Assembly: GCF_001412085.1 (NCBI RefSeq)
Contig: NZ_LKEV01000006.1
Span: forward strand, 124,001 to 188,000
Length of the DNA: 64,000 nt
Reading direction: 5' to 3'
DNA from: Corynebacterium lowii
GTDB lineage: Bacteria; Actinomycetota; Actinomycetes; Mycobacteriales; Mycobacteriaceae
Shown here: one piece after another, positions 1 to 8,641 of the stretch
How positions within the stretch are numbered: position 1 is the first letter of the stretch
Layout: every line of letters begins with the position of its first letter
The notes under the pieces: model-generated
What the model saw: only the letters and a program-made list of their open reading frames with translations
Databases searched by the model: none
Told to the model about the DNA's origin: nothing
Made by a program: the position numbers and the translations under genes

Positions 1-1338
1 CGCCATCGCGTCGGCCTCGTCGATACCGCGGCTCATCAGGTAGAAGAGCTGTTCCTCGGAGACCTGGGAGACGGTGGCCTCGTGGCCCAGGGTCACGTGG
101 TCATTGCGGATGTCGTTGTAGGGGTAGGTGTCCGAGCGCGAGATGTTATCCACTAGCAGGGCATCGCACTCCACGTTGGCGGTGCAGTGGTGCGCATTGG
201 CGTTGATCTGCACCAGGCCGCGGTAGGCGGCTCGGCCACCGGAGCGGGCCACGGACTTGGAGACGATATTGGAGGAGGTGTACGGGGCCATGTGCACCAT
301 CTTGGCGCCGGTGTCCTGGAACTGTCCCTCACCGGCAAAGGCGGCGGAGAGCACCTCGCCCTTGGCGTAGGGGCCGGTCATCCACACGGCCGGGTACTTC
401 ATGTTCACCTTGGAACCGATGTTGCCATCGATCCACTCCATCGTGGCGCCCTCTTCTGCCTTGGCGCGCTGGGTGACCAGGTTATACACGTTGTTCGACC
501 AGTTTTGGATCGTGGTGTAACGGCAGCGGCCGCCCTTCTTCACCACGATCTCCACCACGGCGGCGTGGAGGGAATCGGACTTATAAATCGGGGCGGTGCA
601 GCCCTCCACGTAGTGAACATAGGCGTCCTCGTCCACGATGATGAGGGTGCGCTCGAACTGGCCCATGTTCTCCGTGTTGATGCGGAAGTAGGCCTGCAAG
701 GGAATATCCACGTGCACGCCCTTGGGCACGTAGATGAAGGAGCCGCCCGACCACACGGCGGCGTTGAGCGCGGAGAACTTATTATCGCCGGCCGGAACCA
801 CGGAGCCGAAGTATTCCTTGAACAGTTCCGGGTACTTGCGCACGGCGGTATCGGTGTCCACGAAGATCACGCCCTGCTCCTCCAGATCCTCGCGGATCTG
901 GTGGTAAACCACCTCGGACTCGTACTGAGCGGCCACGCCCGCCACGAGGCGCTGCTTTTCCGCCTCGGGGATACCCAGGCGGTCATAGGTGGTGCGAATA
1001 TCGTCCGGGAGATCATCCCACGAGGTCGCCTGGGACTCCGTGGAGCGCACGAAGTATTTAATGCTATCGAAGTCGATGTTGCTCAGATCCGCACCCCAGG
1101 TGGGCACGGGCTTCTTATCAAAGATATTGAGGGCCTTGAGGCGCTGCTCCAGCATCCACTCGGGCTCGTTCTTCTGCGCGGAGATGTCACGGACAACCTC
1201 CTCGCTCAGGCCTCGCCGGGCCGCGGAGCCCGCGGCATCCGAATCGTGCCAGCCGTAGTTATAGCCGCCCATTGACTCGATGATCTCGTCATCGTTCATG
1301 GGCCGCTGCGCATCAAGGTTCTGCGTCGCCTGGGTCAT
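1..1338 (-). CDS. sufB: Fe-S cluster assembly scaffold SufB (3' end beyond window)
   Basis: SufB works with SufC and SufD as the scaffold on which iron-sulfur clusters are assembled in the cytoplasm. The reading frame is open for 446 codons from ATG at 1338 and runs off the left edge; full SufB is about 480 residues, so roughly the last 35 are missing. The N-terminus has the family pattern with [10 protein letters not shown] and the core contains [15 protein letters not shown] and [11 protein letters not shown], which carries a conserved cysteine. The start overlaps the sufR stop as ATGA, so sufR and sufB are probably translated together from one suf operon transcript. SufD, SufC and the desulfurase should follow outside the window. 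Identity is secure. Confidence 0.96.
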   Translation of the reverse strand, partial: MTQATQNLDAQRPMNDDEIIESMGGYNYGWHDSDAAGSAARRGLSEEVVRDISAQKNEPEWMLEQRLKALNIFDKKPVPTWGADLSNIDFDSIKYFVRSTESQATSWDDLPDDIRTTYDRLGIPEAEKQRLVAGVAAQYESEVVYHQIREDLEEQGVIFVDTDTAVRKYPELFKEYFGSVVPAGDNKFSALNAAVWSGGSFIYVPKGVHVDIPLQAYFRINTENMGQFERTLIIVDEDAYVHYVEGCTAPIYKSDSLHAAVVEIVVKKGGRCRYTTIQNWSNNVYNLVTQRAKAEEGATMEWIDGNIGSKVNMKYPAVWMTGPYAKGEVLSAAFAGEGQFQDTGAKMVHMAPYTSSNIVSKSVARSGGRAAYRGLVQINANAHHCTANVECDALLVDNISRSDTYPYNDIRNDHVTLGHEATVSQVSEEQLFYLMSRGIDEADAMA

Positions 1339-2003
1339 GAACCGCTCCTTTCCTCAGGAGAATTGGTGGGGTTAAGGGGAATATTCGTGGTGCAGATACC
1401 GTGACCACCGGCGATGGAGGCCAAGGGCTGCACGTGAGTGTTGAGGAGTTCCGAGATTACCTCGTGTTCTACCTCGCATAATTCCGGGTATTGCGCTGCC
1501 ACCTGGGAAACCGGGCAGTGGTGTTGGCAAATCTGAATGCCGCCGCCCGCGCTGTGCACGGTGGCGGCATAGCCGTGGTCGTCGAACGCCTTTGCCAGAG
1601 CGTACGCCGTCTCCTCGGTTGAATCGGGCGCGCTCTCGCGCACCTGGGCCACGATGGATTCCGTGCGCGCCCGCGCCAGATCGCGGACGGCCTGCCTACC
1701 CCCGTTGCGGCTGAGCGCCTCAAGGGCCAGGGCGGCCAGGGAATCGTAGTCGTGCCCAAAGTGCTCGCGCCCGCGAGGGGTAAGCCGGAAGTGCTTTGCC
1801 GGCCGGCCCCGCGTGGGAGACCGATGCGACTCCGCAGAGGCCAGTCCTTCTTCAAGGAGAATGTCCAGGTGCCTTCTCACGCCGGTGGCGGAAAGGCCAA
1901 GACGCTCGCCCAGAGCGCTCGCGGTCAGGGGGCCGTCGGTAAGCAGGCTGCGCATGATGGCATGGCGGGTATCGCCTTCTACAGACTGCGTAGAACGCAT
2001 CAT
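1335..2003 (-). CDS. sufR: Fe-S responsive transcriptional repressor SufR
   Basis: Predicted DNA-binding repressor of the suf operon that senses Fe-S cluster status. The 222-residue protein has an N-terminal winged helix-turn-helix (residues about 12-80, with [18 protein letters not shown] as recognition region) and a C-terminal cluster-binding part with cysteines 159, 163, 176 and 204 ([19 protein letters not shown]), the set expected in actinobacterial SufR. An upstream in-frame GTG at 2012 is possible, but ATG at 2003 lies 8 bases after a perfect AGGAGG and is preferred. The stop overlaps sufB by ATGA. A 12-base palindrome 64 bases upstream is a candidate operator. Confidence in the family is high. 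Confidence 0.92.
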   Translation of the reverse strand: MMRSTQSVEGDTRHAIMRSLLTDGPLTASALGERLGLSATGVRRHLDILLEEGLASAESHRSPTRGRPAKHFRLTPRGREHFGHDYDSLAALALEALSRNGGRQAVRDLARARTESIVAQVRESAPDSTEETAYALAKAFDDHGYAATVHSAGGGIQICQHHCPVSQVAAQYPELCEVEHEVISELLNTHVQPLASIAGGHGICTTNIPLNPTNSPEERSGS

Positions 2004-2066
2004 GAGTATCACCTCCTGCTTCGGCTGTGCTCACGGATACTACCGGGACGATCGTCTCTTTTAGAC

Positions 2067-2078
2067 AACACTAGTGTT
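2067..2078. promoter_or_regulatory. 12-bp palindrome between sufR and mptB, candidate SufR operator
   Basis: The sequence AACACTAGTGTT is a perfect 12-base palindrome halfway between the divergent sufR and mptB genes, in a locally AT-rich stretch. Flanking TTAG and CTAA extend the dyad with a one-base offset. On the minus strand it overlaps a plausible promoter (TTGCGC, 16 bases, TAACAC) for sufR. Autoregulation by SufR through a palindrome at its own promoter is known in other bacteria. That SufR binds here is inference. Confidence 0.5.
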
Positions 2079-2143
2079 ACTAAAATTATTCCCCGGCGCA
2101 AAAAGTCCCCTCTTTTCTCGCACTGTGGCGCACACTGGTTACG

Positions 2144-3811
2144 ATGAACCCCGTGAGGCAACAACCATCCGCGCTGTGGCAGGCGCTCACTCGGGATCTC
2201 CCGCGCTTGGGCACAGCGGGATCGCGCTCCGCGGGACTCCACCGCGATAGCGACGCCGCGCAACAGCCACAGCACTCCGCCACGCAGCGCCACCGGGCGC
2301 TGGTGCGCTTTGCTTTGTTGCGGTGGATTGGCACCACCGGGGCCTTGCTGTTGGCCTTTGGAGCCCTGGGCGGCGGAGCCCTCCCCGTGGTAGATAACCC
2401 CTATCAGTCCTTCCCCGGTGGCACCACGCTCGGCCAGATGATGCAAACCTCCTCCTCCATCGTCCTGGTGGGCACCGCGCTCGTCGTTGTGGCGTGGATA
2501 GGCATGGCTCCCCTCGTGGGGGTCTCGCTGTGGCGGCGTAGCGGCTTTCCCCGCGTGGTGAGCACGGGGGCTCTGTGGCGCACCTGGATAGCGTGGCTGC
2601 TGCCCTTGCTTTTTACCGCCCCGATCTTTACCCAGGATATTTATTCCTATCTGGCGCAGGGGGCCATCGTCCGCGAGGGAATGGACCCTTATTCTGCGGG
2701 GCCGATTGATCTCCTAGGCACGGATCATCACCTGGCGCGTTCCGTTCCTTTTATCTGGGCGCACTCCCCCTCCCCTTATGGCCCGGTGGCGATGGGCCTT
2801 TCCGCCCTCATCAGCACCCTGACCGGAGATTCCATCGTGTTAGGGGTGCTCGCCCACCGCATACTCAGCGTGCTCATGCTGACGGCGGCGGGCTGGGCGC
2901 TGCTGCACCTGGCGCGACGGTGCCGCGTGTATCCCCCCGCCGCATTGTGGTTGGGCCTGCTCAATCCCCTGGTGCTGCTGCACCTGGTGGGAGGCATCCA
3001 CAATGAGGCCATCATGCTGGGCTTCATGCTCGTGGGGCTGGAAGTGGGCATGCGCGGATTAGAAAAAACGGGTGCACAGGCGGTCGGCTTGCTGGGGCTT
3101 TCCGGGGTGCTCCTTTCCTGCGCGGGCATGGTCAAGGTCACGGCTTTTCTCTCCCTGGGATTCATCGGCATGGCTGTGGCCCGCCAATTGCACCTTCGCG
3201 GTCGTCGCCCCTGGTGGGCCATCGCCCTCGCCGGGTCCTTCTTTCTCGCCGTGCTGTTGGCCACCATCGCGGTGGTGTCACTCCTCAGCGGCATTGGCCT
3301 GGGGTGGATGACGGGGCAGGGCGGGGCGGCCACGATCCGCAGTTGGATGTCTATTACTACCGACGTCGGGGTCATCACCGGGGCGCTCGGCATGCAGCTG
3401 GGACTGGGTGATCACACCACGGCGATCCTCACCTGTACCCGACTCGCGGGGCTTTTCGTGGCAGGTGTTTTCACCCTGCGCATGTTACTGGCCACTTTCC
3501 TGGGGCGGATACACCCGGTGGGGGCTCTCGGCGTGGCTACCTTCGTGCTCGTGGTGCTCTTCCCCGTGGTTCACCCCTGGTATGTGCTGTGGGCTGTGGT
3601 GCCCTTGGCCGCCTGGGCTAATCGCCCGCTGTTTCGGATCGCCGTGGTGGGCTACTGCGCGGCCTTTAGTTTCTTCGTCTTGCCGCGCGGATTGGCCCTG
3701 CCCCCCGGCGCGGTGCTCAATATCTATGTGGGGGCGGCCGCGTCCCTGGCTGTGATTCTTCCCCTGTGCTGGTGGTGGTTCCGGCGTTCGGGATTGGTTG
3801 GCCTCGATTAA
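2144..3811 (+). CDS. mptB: alpha-(1->6)-mannopyranosyltransferase, MptB-like (GT-C fold membrane enzyme)
   Basis: Polytopic membrane protein of 555 residues with more than ten hydrophobic segments and a loop carrying FTQDIYSYLAQG after the second or third helix, the acidic motif site of polyprenyl-phosphate-mannose dependent GT-C enzymes. In Corynebacterineae MptB builds the early mannan backbone of lipomannan and lipoarabinomannan; a gene of this type sits beside sufR in C. glutamicum, which supports the assignment. The first about 65 residues are polar and poorly conserved in appearance. No Shine-Dalgarno precedes ATG 2144; a TACGAT box at 2140-2145 would place transcription start at the in-frame GTG 2153, so a leaderless start there is possible. 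MptA is the main alternative name. Confidence 0.8.
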   Translation: MNPVRQQPSALWQALTRDLPRLGTAGSRSAGLHRDSDAAQQPQHSATQRHRALVRFALLRWIGTTGALLLAFGALGGGALPVVDNPYQSFPGGTTLGQMMQTSSSIVLVGTALVVVAWIGMAPLVGVSLWRRSGFPRVVSTGALWRTWIAWLLPLLFTAPIFTQDIYSYLAQGAIVREGMDPYSAGPIDLLGTDHHLARSVPFIWAHSPSPYGPVAMGLSALISTLTGDSIVLGVLAHRILSVLMLTAAGWALLHLARRCRVYPPAALWLGLLNPLVLLHLVGGIHNEAIMLGFMLVGLEVGMRGLEKTGAQAVGLLGLSGVLLSCAGMVKVTAFLSLGFIGMAVARQLHLRGRRPWWAIALAGSFFLAVLLATIAVVSLLSGIGLGWMTGQGGAATIRSWMSITTDVGVITGALGMQLGLGDHTTAILTCTRLAGLFVAGVFTLRMLLATFLGRIHPVGALGVATFVLVVLFPVVHPWYVLWAVVPLAAWANRPLFRIAVVGYCAAFSFFVLPRGLALPPGAVLNIYVGAAASLAVILPLCWWWFRRSGLVGLD

Positions 3812-3830
3812 GGCCCTAAACTAAGGCGCT

Positions 3831-4757
3831 GTGCCTGTCCAAAACGCTTTAGAACTGCGTGGTGTGGTCAAATCCTTTGGTTCGATCACCGCCGTTAAAG
3901 AGCTATCGCTCAGCGCCCAGCGCGGGGAAATCCTGGCGCTCCTGGGCCCCAACGGAGCCGGTAAAACCACCACCATTGATATGTGCGTGGGCTTTCAGCG
4001 TCCCACCTCGGGGAGCATGAGGGTTTTGGGCTATGACCCGGCCAAGGAACCCGAGCGGGTACGCGAGCGCATTGGGATCATGCTGCAAGGCGGCGGCTCC
4101 TATTCCGGCATCAAGGTAGAAGAAATGCTGCGGCTCAGCGCGGCCTATAGCGCCAATCCCCTTGACCCCGAATGGCTCATAGAGGTGGTGGGCCTAGAGG
4201 GCGTGCGACGCCGCACCTACCGCCGCCTCTCCGGCGGACAGCAGCAGCGCCTTTCCCTGGCCCTGGCCCTCATTGGCCGCCCGGAGCTGGTATTCCTCGA
4301 TGAGCCCACCGCAGGAATGGACGCCCAATCTCGCCTGGCGGTGTGGGAACTCATGCGGGTGCTGCGCCGCGATGGCGTGACGGTGGTGCTCACCACGCAC
4401 CTCATGGATGAGGCTGAGGCCCTGGCCGATCGTGTGGTCATCATGGATCGCGGGCGCGCGGTGGCCACCGGGACGCCGGAAGAACTCACCACGGGTTCCG
4501 ACCCGCACCTGCGGCTGCGCACGGCGAGCGAGGTGGACGTCGATACGCTAGAGCGCAGCGCCGGACTCCCGGAAGGCTCCTGCACCGCGCTGCGCCCGCT
4601 GCACTACGTGATCCGGGTGCGGCCCACCCCCGAGGTTGTGGCCGCCGTGGCGCAGGCGGCGGCGGATCAGGGCGTGCTGCTGCGCGGCATTGACGTGGAA
4701 CACCGCAGTTTGGAAGATGCCTTCTTGGAAATCACTGGCCGCGAGTTAAGGAGTTAA
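3831..4757 (+). CDS. ABC transporter ATP-binding protein (ABC-2 type exporter)
   Basis: ATPase of a two-gene ABC-2 exporter. Residues 39-46 form Walker A (GPNGAGKT), the signature LSGGQQQR is near residue 133, Walker B LVFLDEPTAGMD near 153, and the switch histidine lies in VLTTHLMDEAEAL. The about 80-residue C-terminal extension resembles the extra domain of drug and lipid exporter ATPases. GTG 3831 is preceded by AAGG. The permease gene starts 2 bases after the stop, so the pair is co-translated. The substrate is unknown; placement after the mannosyltransferase hints at cell-envelope export, which is only inference. 308 residues is normal for the family. Confidence 0.92.
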   Translation: MPVQNALELRGVVKSFGSITAVKELSLSAQRGEILALLGPNGAGKTTTIDMCVGFQRPTSGSMRVLGYDPAKEPERVRERIGIMLQGGGSYSGIKVEEMLRLSAAYSANPLDPEWLIEVVGLEGVRRRTYRRLSGGQQQRLSLALALIGRPELVFLDEPTAGMDAQSRLAVWELMRVLRRDGVTVVLTTHLMDEAEALADRVVIMDRGRAVATGTPEELTTGSDPHLRLRTASEVDVDTLERSAGLPEGSCTALRPLHYVIRVRPTPEVVAAVAQAAADQGVLLRGIDVEHRSLEDAFLEITGRELRS

Positions 4758-4759
4758 CT

Positions 4760-5521
4760 ATGAGCACCTATCCTCTTGGAACTTTTGCTCCGGCTCCTCG
4801 GCCTGCGCCGAAGGCGGCGCTGGTGGCCGCGCAGGGGCGCATTGAGACGCTGCTCTTCCTGCGCCACGGCGAGCAGCAGTTGCTCAGCCTCATCATCCCG
4901 CTCGGCCTGCTCATCGGCATCTCCCAGGTGCCGATCCTCGATGACCCCGATCCCCTGCGCCAGGGCTTTCCCATGATGCTGGCCATTGCCACGACCTCCT
5001 CCGGCTTTACCGGCCAGGCCATCTCCCTGGCCTTTGACCGCCGTTACGGGGCGCTGAAACGCACGGGAGCCTCCGGGGTTCCCTCCTGGGCGATCATCAT
5101 GGGAAAGATCATCGCCGTGGCCGCGATGGTGCTGCTGCAAACCGTGGTGCTGGGGGGCGTCGCCCTCGTGCTCGGCTGGCATGTGTCCTTCCTCGGGCTC
5201 ATTCTCGGCGTGCTCACCTTGATACTGGGGGCCGCCACCTTTACCTCTATGGGCCTGCTCATGGGCGGAACCTTAAGCTCGGAGTTGGTGCTGGCGCTGG
5301 CCAACCTGATTTGGGTGCTCATGGTGGGGCTGGTGGGACTGGTGATGTACCACTCGGGGCTGGCTGGCACGAGTTGGTGGGATCTCATCCCCTCCGTGGC
5401 ACTGGCTAGCGGATTAACGGACGCCTTCGCCGGGCATATTCCCTGGGCGCAGTGGCTCATCCTCGTGGCCTGGTTGGCACTGGTCTCCGCCGCTACCCGC
5501 CGCTGGTTCCGCTTCTCCTGA
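4760..5521 (+). CDS. ABC-2 type transporter permease
   Basis: 253-residue integral membrane protein with about six hydrophobic helices, starting around residues 41-57 (LLSLIIPLGLLIGIS) and ending near residue 245. The cytoplasmic loop with AFDRRYGALKRTGASG after the second helix is typical of ABC-2 permeases, where it contacts the ATPase. It follows the ATPase gene by 2 bases and is surely its partner. The proline/alanine-rich N-terminus (TFAPAPRPAPKAA) is probably cytoplasmic. The exported compound cannot be told from sequence. Confidence 0.9.
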   Translation: MSTYPLGTFAPAPRPAPKAALVAAQGRIETLLFLRHGEQQLLSLIIPLGLLIGISQVPILDDPDPLRQGFPMMLAIATTSSGFTGQAISLAFDRRYGALKRTGASGVPSWAIIMGKIIAVAAMVLLQTVVLGGVALVLGWHVSFLGLILGVLTLILGAATFTSMGLLMGGTLSSELVLALANLIWVLMVGLVGLVMYHSGLAGTSWWDLIPSVALASGLTDAFAGHIPWAQWLILVAWLALVSAATRRWFRFS

Positions 5522-5583
5522 GCCGCCTTCCCGGCGTTAAGGTACCGTGGGTGCGTATCTGTTTTCTTTTAAAGGAGTGCCCC

Positions 5584-6600
5584 ATGAAGGCCACCTTCAT
5601 TCACGGTTCCGGCGATATTCGCGTTGCCGAGATAGAAAAGCCCAGCGTGATCGAGCCCACCGATGCCATCATCAAGATCACGGCCACCTGCGTGTGCGGC
5701 TCCGATCTGTGGCCTTATCGCGGAATCCAGGAGACCAGCGAACCGCACCAGATGGGCCACGAGTACGTGGGCGTGGTGGAAGAAGTAGGCGAGCAGGTAA
5801 GCACGGTATCCCCCGGCGATTTCGTGGTGGGCTCCTTCTGCCTTTCCGATAACACCTGCGAGATCTGCACCGATGGTTACCCCTCTCGCTGCGTCAACGG
5901 TGGCTTCGTGGGCGAGGCCCAGGCGGAGTACCTGCGCGTGCCCCTGGCCGATGGCACCCTGGTGGCCACCCCCGGCCAGCCCGAGGAGGACCTGATTCCC
6001 TCCTTGCTCGCCGCCTCTGACGTCCTGGGCACCGGCTGGTTTGCCGCCGATGAGGCCCAGGCGGGGCCGGGCAAGACCGTGGTGGTCGTGGGTGACGGCG
6101 CCGTGGGCCTGCTGGGTATCCTCTCCGCCAAGCAGATGGGTGCCGAGCGGATCATCGCCATGAGCCGCCACGCTGATCGCCAGGCGCTGGCCCGTGAGTT
6201 CGGCGCCACCGACATCGTGGAGGAGCGCGGTGAAGAGGGCGTGGCCAAGATCAAGGAACTCACTGGCGGACTGGGCGCGCACAGCGTGATCGAGGCCGTG
6301 GGTACCCAGCAGTCCATGAAGCAGGCCATCGCCTCCTGCCGCCCCGGTGAGCACGTGGGCTTTGTGGGCGTGGCTCACGGGGTTTCCCTGCCCGGCGATG
6401 AACTCTTTGGCGCCGAGGTACACCTCATGGGCGGCCCGGCCCCGGTGCGCAAGTACCTGCCGGAGTTGATCCGACTCATCTTTGATCGCGCTATCGAGCC
6501 CGGCAAGGTGTTCACCAAGGAGGTGGCCCTGGACGATATTGCCGAGGGCTACCGCGCTATGGATCAGCGCGAGGCCATTAAGGTTTTGGTCCGTCCTTAA
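5584..6600 (+). CDS. zinc-dependent alcohol dehydrogenase family protein (MDR superfamily)
   Basis: 338-residue medium-chain dehydrogenase. Catalytic zinc ligands are seen in VCGSDLWPYRG and MGHEYVGVVEE; the structural-zinc lobe has DNTCEICTDGYPSRC, the C-x2-C-x7-C pattern of this subfamily. The NAD(P) Rossmann motif is VVVGDGAVGLLG. ATG 5584 follows AAAGGAG by 7 bases, which rules out longer in-frame starts. The gene stands alone with a strong terminator behind it, and I do not recall it at this place in the C. glutamicum layout, so it looks like an accessory insertion into the mptB-ABC-ctaA region. The substrate is unknown; alcohol, polyol or S-conjugate oxidation are all possible. Confidence 0.88.
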   Translation: MKATFIHGSGDIRVAEIEKPSVIEPTDAIIKITATCVCGSDLWPYRGIQETSEPHQMGHEYVGVVEEVGEQVSTVSPGDFVVGSFCLSDNTCEICTDGYPSRCVNGGFVGEAQAEYLRVPLADGTLVATPGQPEEDLIPSLLAASDVLGTGWFAADEAQAGPGKTVVVVGDGAVGLLGILSAKQMGAERIIAMSRHADRQALAREFGATDIVEERGEEGVAKIKELTGGLGAHSVIEAVGTQQSMKQAIASCRPGEHVGFVGVAHGVSLPGDELFGAEVHLMGGPAPVRKYLPELIRLIFDRAIEPGKVFTKEVALDDIAEGYRAMDQREAIKVLVRP

Positions 6601-6695
6601 AGTTCGTCCCTACAGCACACCTCTAAAACGCACCTCTCAAGGGTAGATCGCGCGAAGGCCTCGTGGCACTCGCGCGGTGATTGTGTGGCTGTCGT

Positions 6696-6736
6696 GTGGC
6701 CCCGGAGGAAAGTTCCCCCGGGGCCACGTGTTTTTT
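6696..6736 (+). terminator. intrinsic terminator after the alcohol dehydrogenase gene
   Basis: A 10-base perfect stem GTGGCCCCGG (6696-6705) / CCGGGGCCAC (6718-6727) is followed within three bases by TTTTTT (6731-6736). This is a textbook Rho-independent terminator on the plus strand, about 95 bases after the stop. It separates the dehydrogenase from ctaA. Confidence 0.9.
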
Positions 6737-6800
6737 CTAACGGTACGCTCCCCGGAGTCAGATGGTGTTTCTGCTAAATGGAGCATTAGGCTAGAAGGCT

Positions 6801-7730
6801 GTGAGTAGCGTGCTGACCCCTCCCCAAAATCTCGCGGCGCCTTCCCTGCGCACGCAGCGTATCGTGGCCCTCATCCTCCTGATATGTCAGGGGGGCATCA
6901 CGGTTACGGGTTCTATCGTGCGCGTGACCGGCTCCGGTCTGGGGTGCAATACCTGGCCGCAGTGCCACGAGGGTTCGCTGGTCCCGGTGGAGGGGGCCGC
7001 TCCCCTGGTGCACCAGGCCATTGAGTTTGGCAATCGCCTGCTCACCTTCGTGCTCGTGGCCGCCGTGGTGGCCATGTTTATCACTCTGCGGCTGGCTCAA
7101 CGACGCCGGGAATTGATGATCTACGTGCTGATCTCCGGGTTGGGCGTGGTTCTTCAAGCCGTTATCGGCGGCATATCCGTTCTCGTGGACCTTCAATGGT
7201 GGTCCGTGGCTATCCACTTCCTGCCCTCCATGTTCCTGGTGTGGGTGGCGGCCCTGCTGTATGTCCGCGTGGCGGAACCGGATGAGGGTGTTCCCGAGCG
7301 CACCTATCCCCGCGCCGTGCGGGTGAGCGCGGTGATTGCGACCTGCGCGCTCATGGTGGTGTTGGTGACCGGCACGATGGTCACGGGAGCCGGGCCGCAC
7401 GCGGGCGACGCCGAGGCAGGAATGTCCGGGCGCTTGGAGGTGGATATTGACCTCATGGCGCATATCCACGGGTACCTCATGTACGTGTACCTCCTGTGTA
7501 CCTTCATCACCGTGGTGCTTCTCCACCTGCGCAAGGCTCCCGAGGCAGCCAAACGCACGGGCCTGGTGCTCATCGCCATGATCGTGGTGCAGGCCGGGAT
7601 CGGGATTATGCAGTATCGCCTGGGGGTGCCGCGCTGGTCCGTGCCCATCCACATCGCCATGTCCTCGGTGGTGGTGGCCTTTACCGCCTTCCTCTACGCC
7701 CACGGCCTCAAGCGCACCGTCCGATCATGA
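6801..7730 (+). CDS. ctaA: heme A synthase CtaA (COX15 family)
   Basis: Membrane enzyme that oxidises heme O to heme A for cytochrome aa3 oxidase. The 309-residue protein has eight predicted helices in two halves. The extracellular loop has the paired cysteines C49 and C54 (GCNTWPQC), and candidate heme-ligand histidines occur in PLVHQAIEFGNR, VAIHFLPSM, MAHIHGYLM and VPIHIAMSS. GTG 6801 is directly downstream of a TAGGCT box (6787-6792), so the transcript may be almost leaderless; AGAAGG two bases before GTG is too close for a good ribosome site. The stop overlaps the next gene as ATGA. ctaB lies just beyond on the other strand. Confidence 0.95.
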   Translation: MSSVLTPPQNLAAPSLRTQRIVALILLICQGGITVTGSIVRVTGSGLGCNTWPQCHEGSLVPVEGAAPLVHQAIEFGNRLLTFVLVAAVVAMFITLRLAQRRRELMIYVLISGLGVVLQAVIGGISVLVDLQWWSVAIHFLPSMFLVWVAALLYVRVAEPDEGVPERTYPRAVRVSAVIATCALMVVLVTGTMVTGAGPHAGDAEAGMSGRLEVDIDLMAHIHGYLMYVYLLCTFITVVLLHLRKAPEAAKRTGLVLIAMIVVQAGIGIMQYRLGVPRWSVPIHIAMSSVVVAFTAFLYAHGLKRTVRS

Positions 7731-8629
7731 GGGCGCTGCTCGCCGGGCCGCGCGGCCTCCCACACCTTAGCGACGTCGCGGAGCCCGAGCCCGGTCCCGG
7801 AGAGGTTCTGGTGGAGGTGCAGTGCGCGGGGCTGAGCCAGGAGAATAACTCGGGAGCGATCCTCGGTGCTCAGGGCACTGGACGGATTATCGCTGATCCC
7901 GACTCCGCCTTTCCCGAGGGCACTCTCGTGGCCTGGGCGGCGGTTCCAGGGGCCTGCGCGCAACGAGTATGCGTGCCTCGCCACCGAATCGTGGCCGGGC
8001 CGCAGGGAATCGCCCCCGAGGTGGCGGCCACGATGTTGCTGCCCGCCATGATGGCCCACGTTCTTCTTCATTCCCTGCACCCCATCGAGGCCGGGAGCAC
8101 CGTGCTCATCAACCCCGCCGATGATCCCGTGGGGCTGCTCAGTGCGCAGTGGGCCCACGCGCTGGGCGCTCGGGTGATCGCGGTATCGCCCTCGGGGGAG
8201 GTCACTCCCCACCTAGAGGGCACCACCGTGGTGAAAAGAGCACATGTGGCTCCCCGCCGCGCCGCCGAGACGGAGGGAATCGACCTCGCGCTGCACGGCG
8301 CCGGAAAACCAGGACTGGAACACGCCATATCTAGCCTCCGACGCCGCGGCATGCTCTGCCTTTATGGCAACCCCGAGCAACCGGTCAAACGCCTCTCCCC
8401 CACGGATTTGGCCGCCCAAGGTTCACTCAGCCTGGCCTGCCCGGTGCTGGAGGATTACTTGGAGGAACCCGATGGATTCCGAACGCGCTCGCAAGCGGTC
8501 ACCCAGGCGATCGCGGAGGAGATTCTCACCATTCCGTTAAACGAGGTGGTGAGCCCCGAGGAGGCCGTGGAACGCTGGGATCTTCTCTCCGCTGAGATGA
8601 AAACCGGGCTCGTGGCCGTGCGGTTCTAG
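7727..8629 (+). CDS. Qor-like zinc-independent MDR protein with degenerate cofactor motif
   Basis: 300-residue relative of NADPH:quinone oxidoreductase (QOR/Qor), in the place that qor has between ctaA and ctaB in C. glutamicum. The fold is recognisable: VLVEVQCAGLS near the N-terminus, GAQGTGRI, and a C-terminal helix with SPEEAVERWDLLSAEMKTG. But the glycine-rich nucleotide site, normally like AAGGVG, reads INPADDPVG (residues 128-136), and the N-terminal segment between CAGLS and GAQGTG is about ten residues shorter than usual. The reading frame is intact and starts by ATGA overlap with ctaA, so it is translated with heme A synthase. Redox activity is doubtful; a structural or regulatory role is possible. 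Confidence 0.75.
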   Translation: MRALLAGPRGLPHLSDVAEPEPGPGEVLVEVQCAGLSQENNSGAILGAQGTGRIIADPDSAFPEGTLVAWAAVPGACAQRVCVPRHRIVAGPQGIAPEVAATMLLPAMMAHVLLHSLHPIEAGSTVLINPADDPVGLLSAQWAHALGARVIAVSPSGEVTPHLEGTTVVKRAHVAPRRAAETEGIDLALHGAGKPGLEHAISSLRRRGMLCLYGNPEQPVKRLSPTDLAAQGSLSLACPVLEDYLEEPDGFRTRSQAVTQAIAEEILTIPLNEVVSPEEAVERWDLLSAEMKTGLVAVRF

Positions 8630-8641
8630 CTGCGGCTTCCT

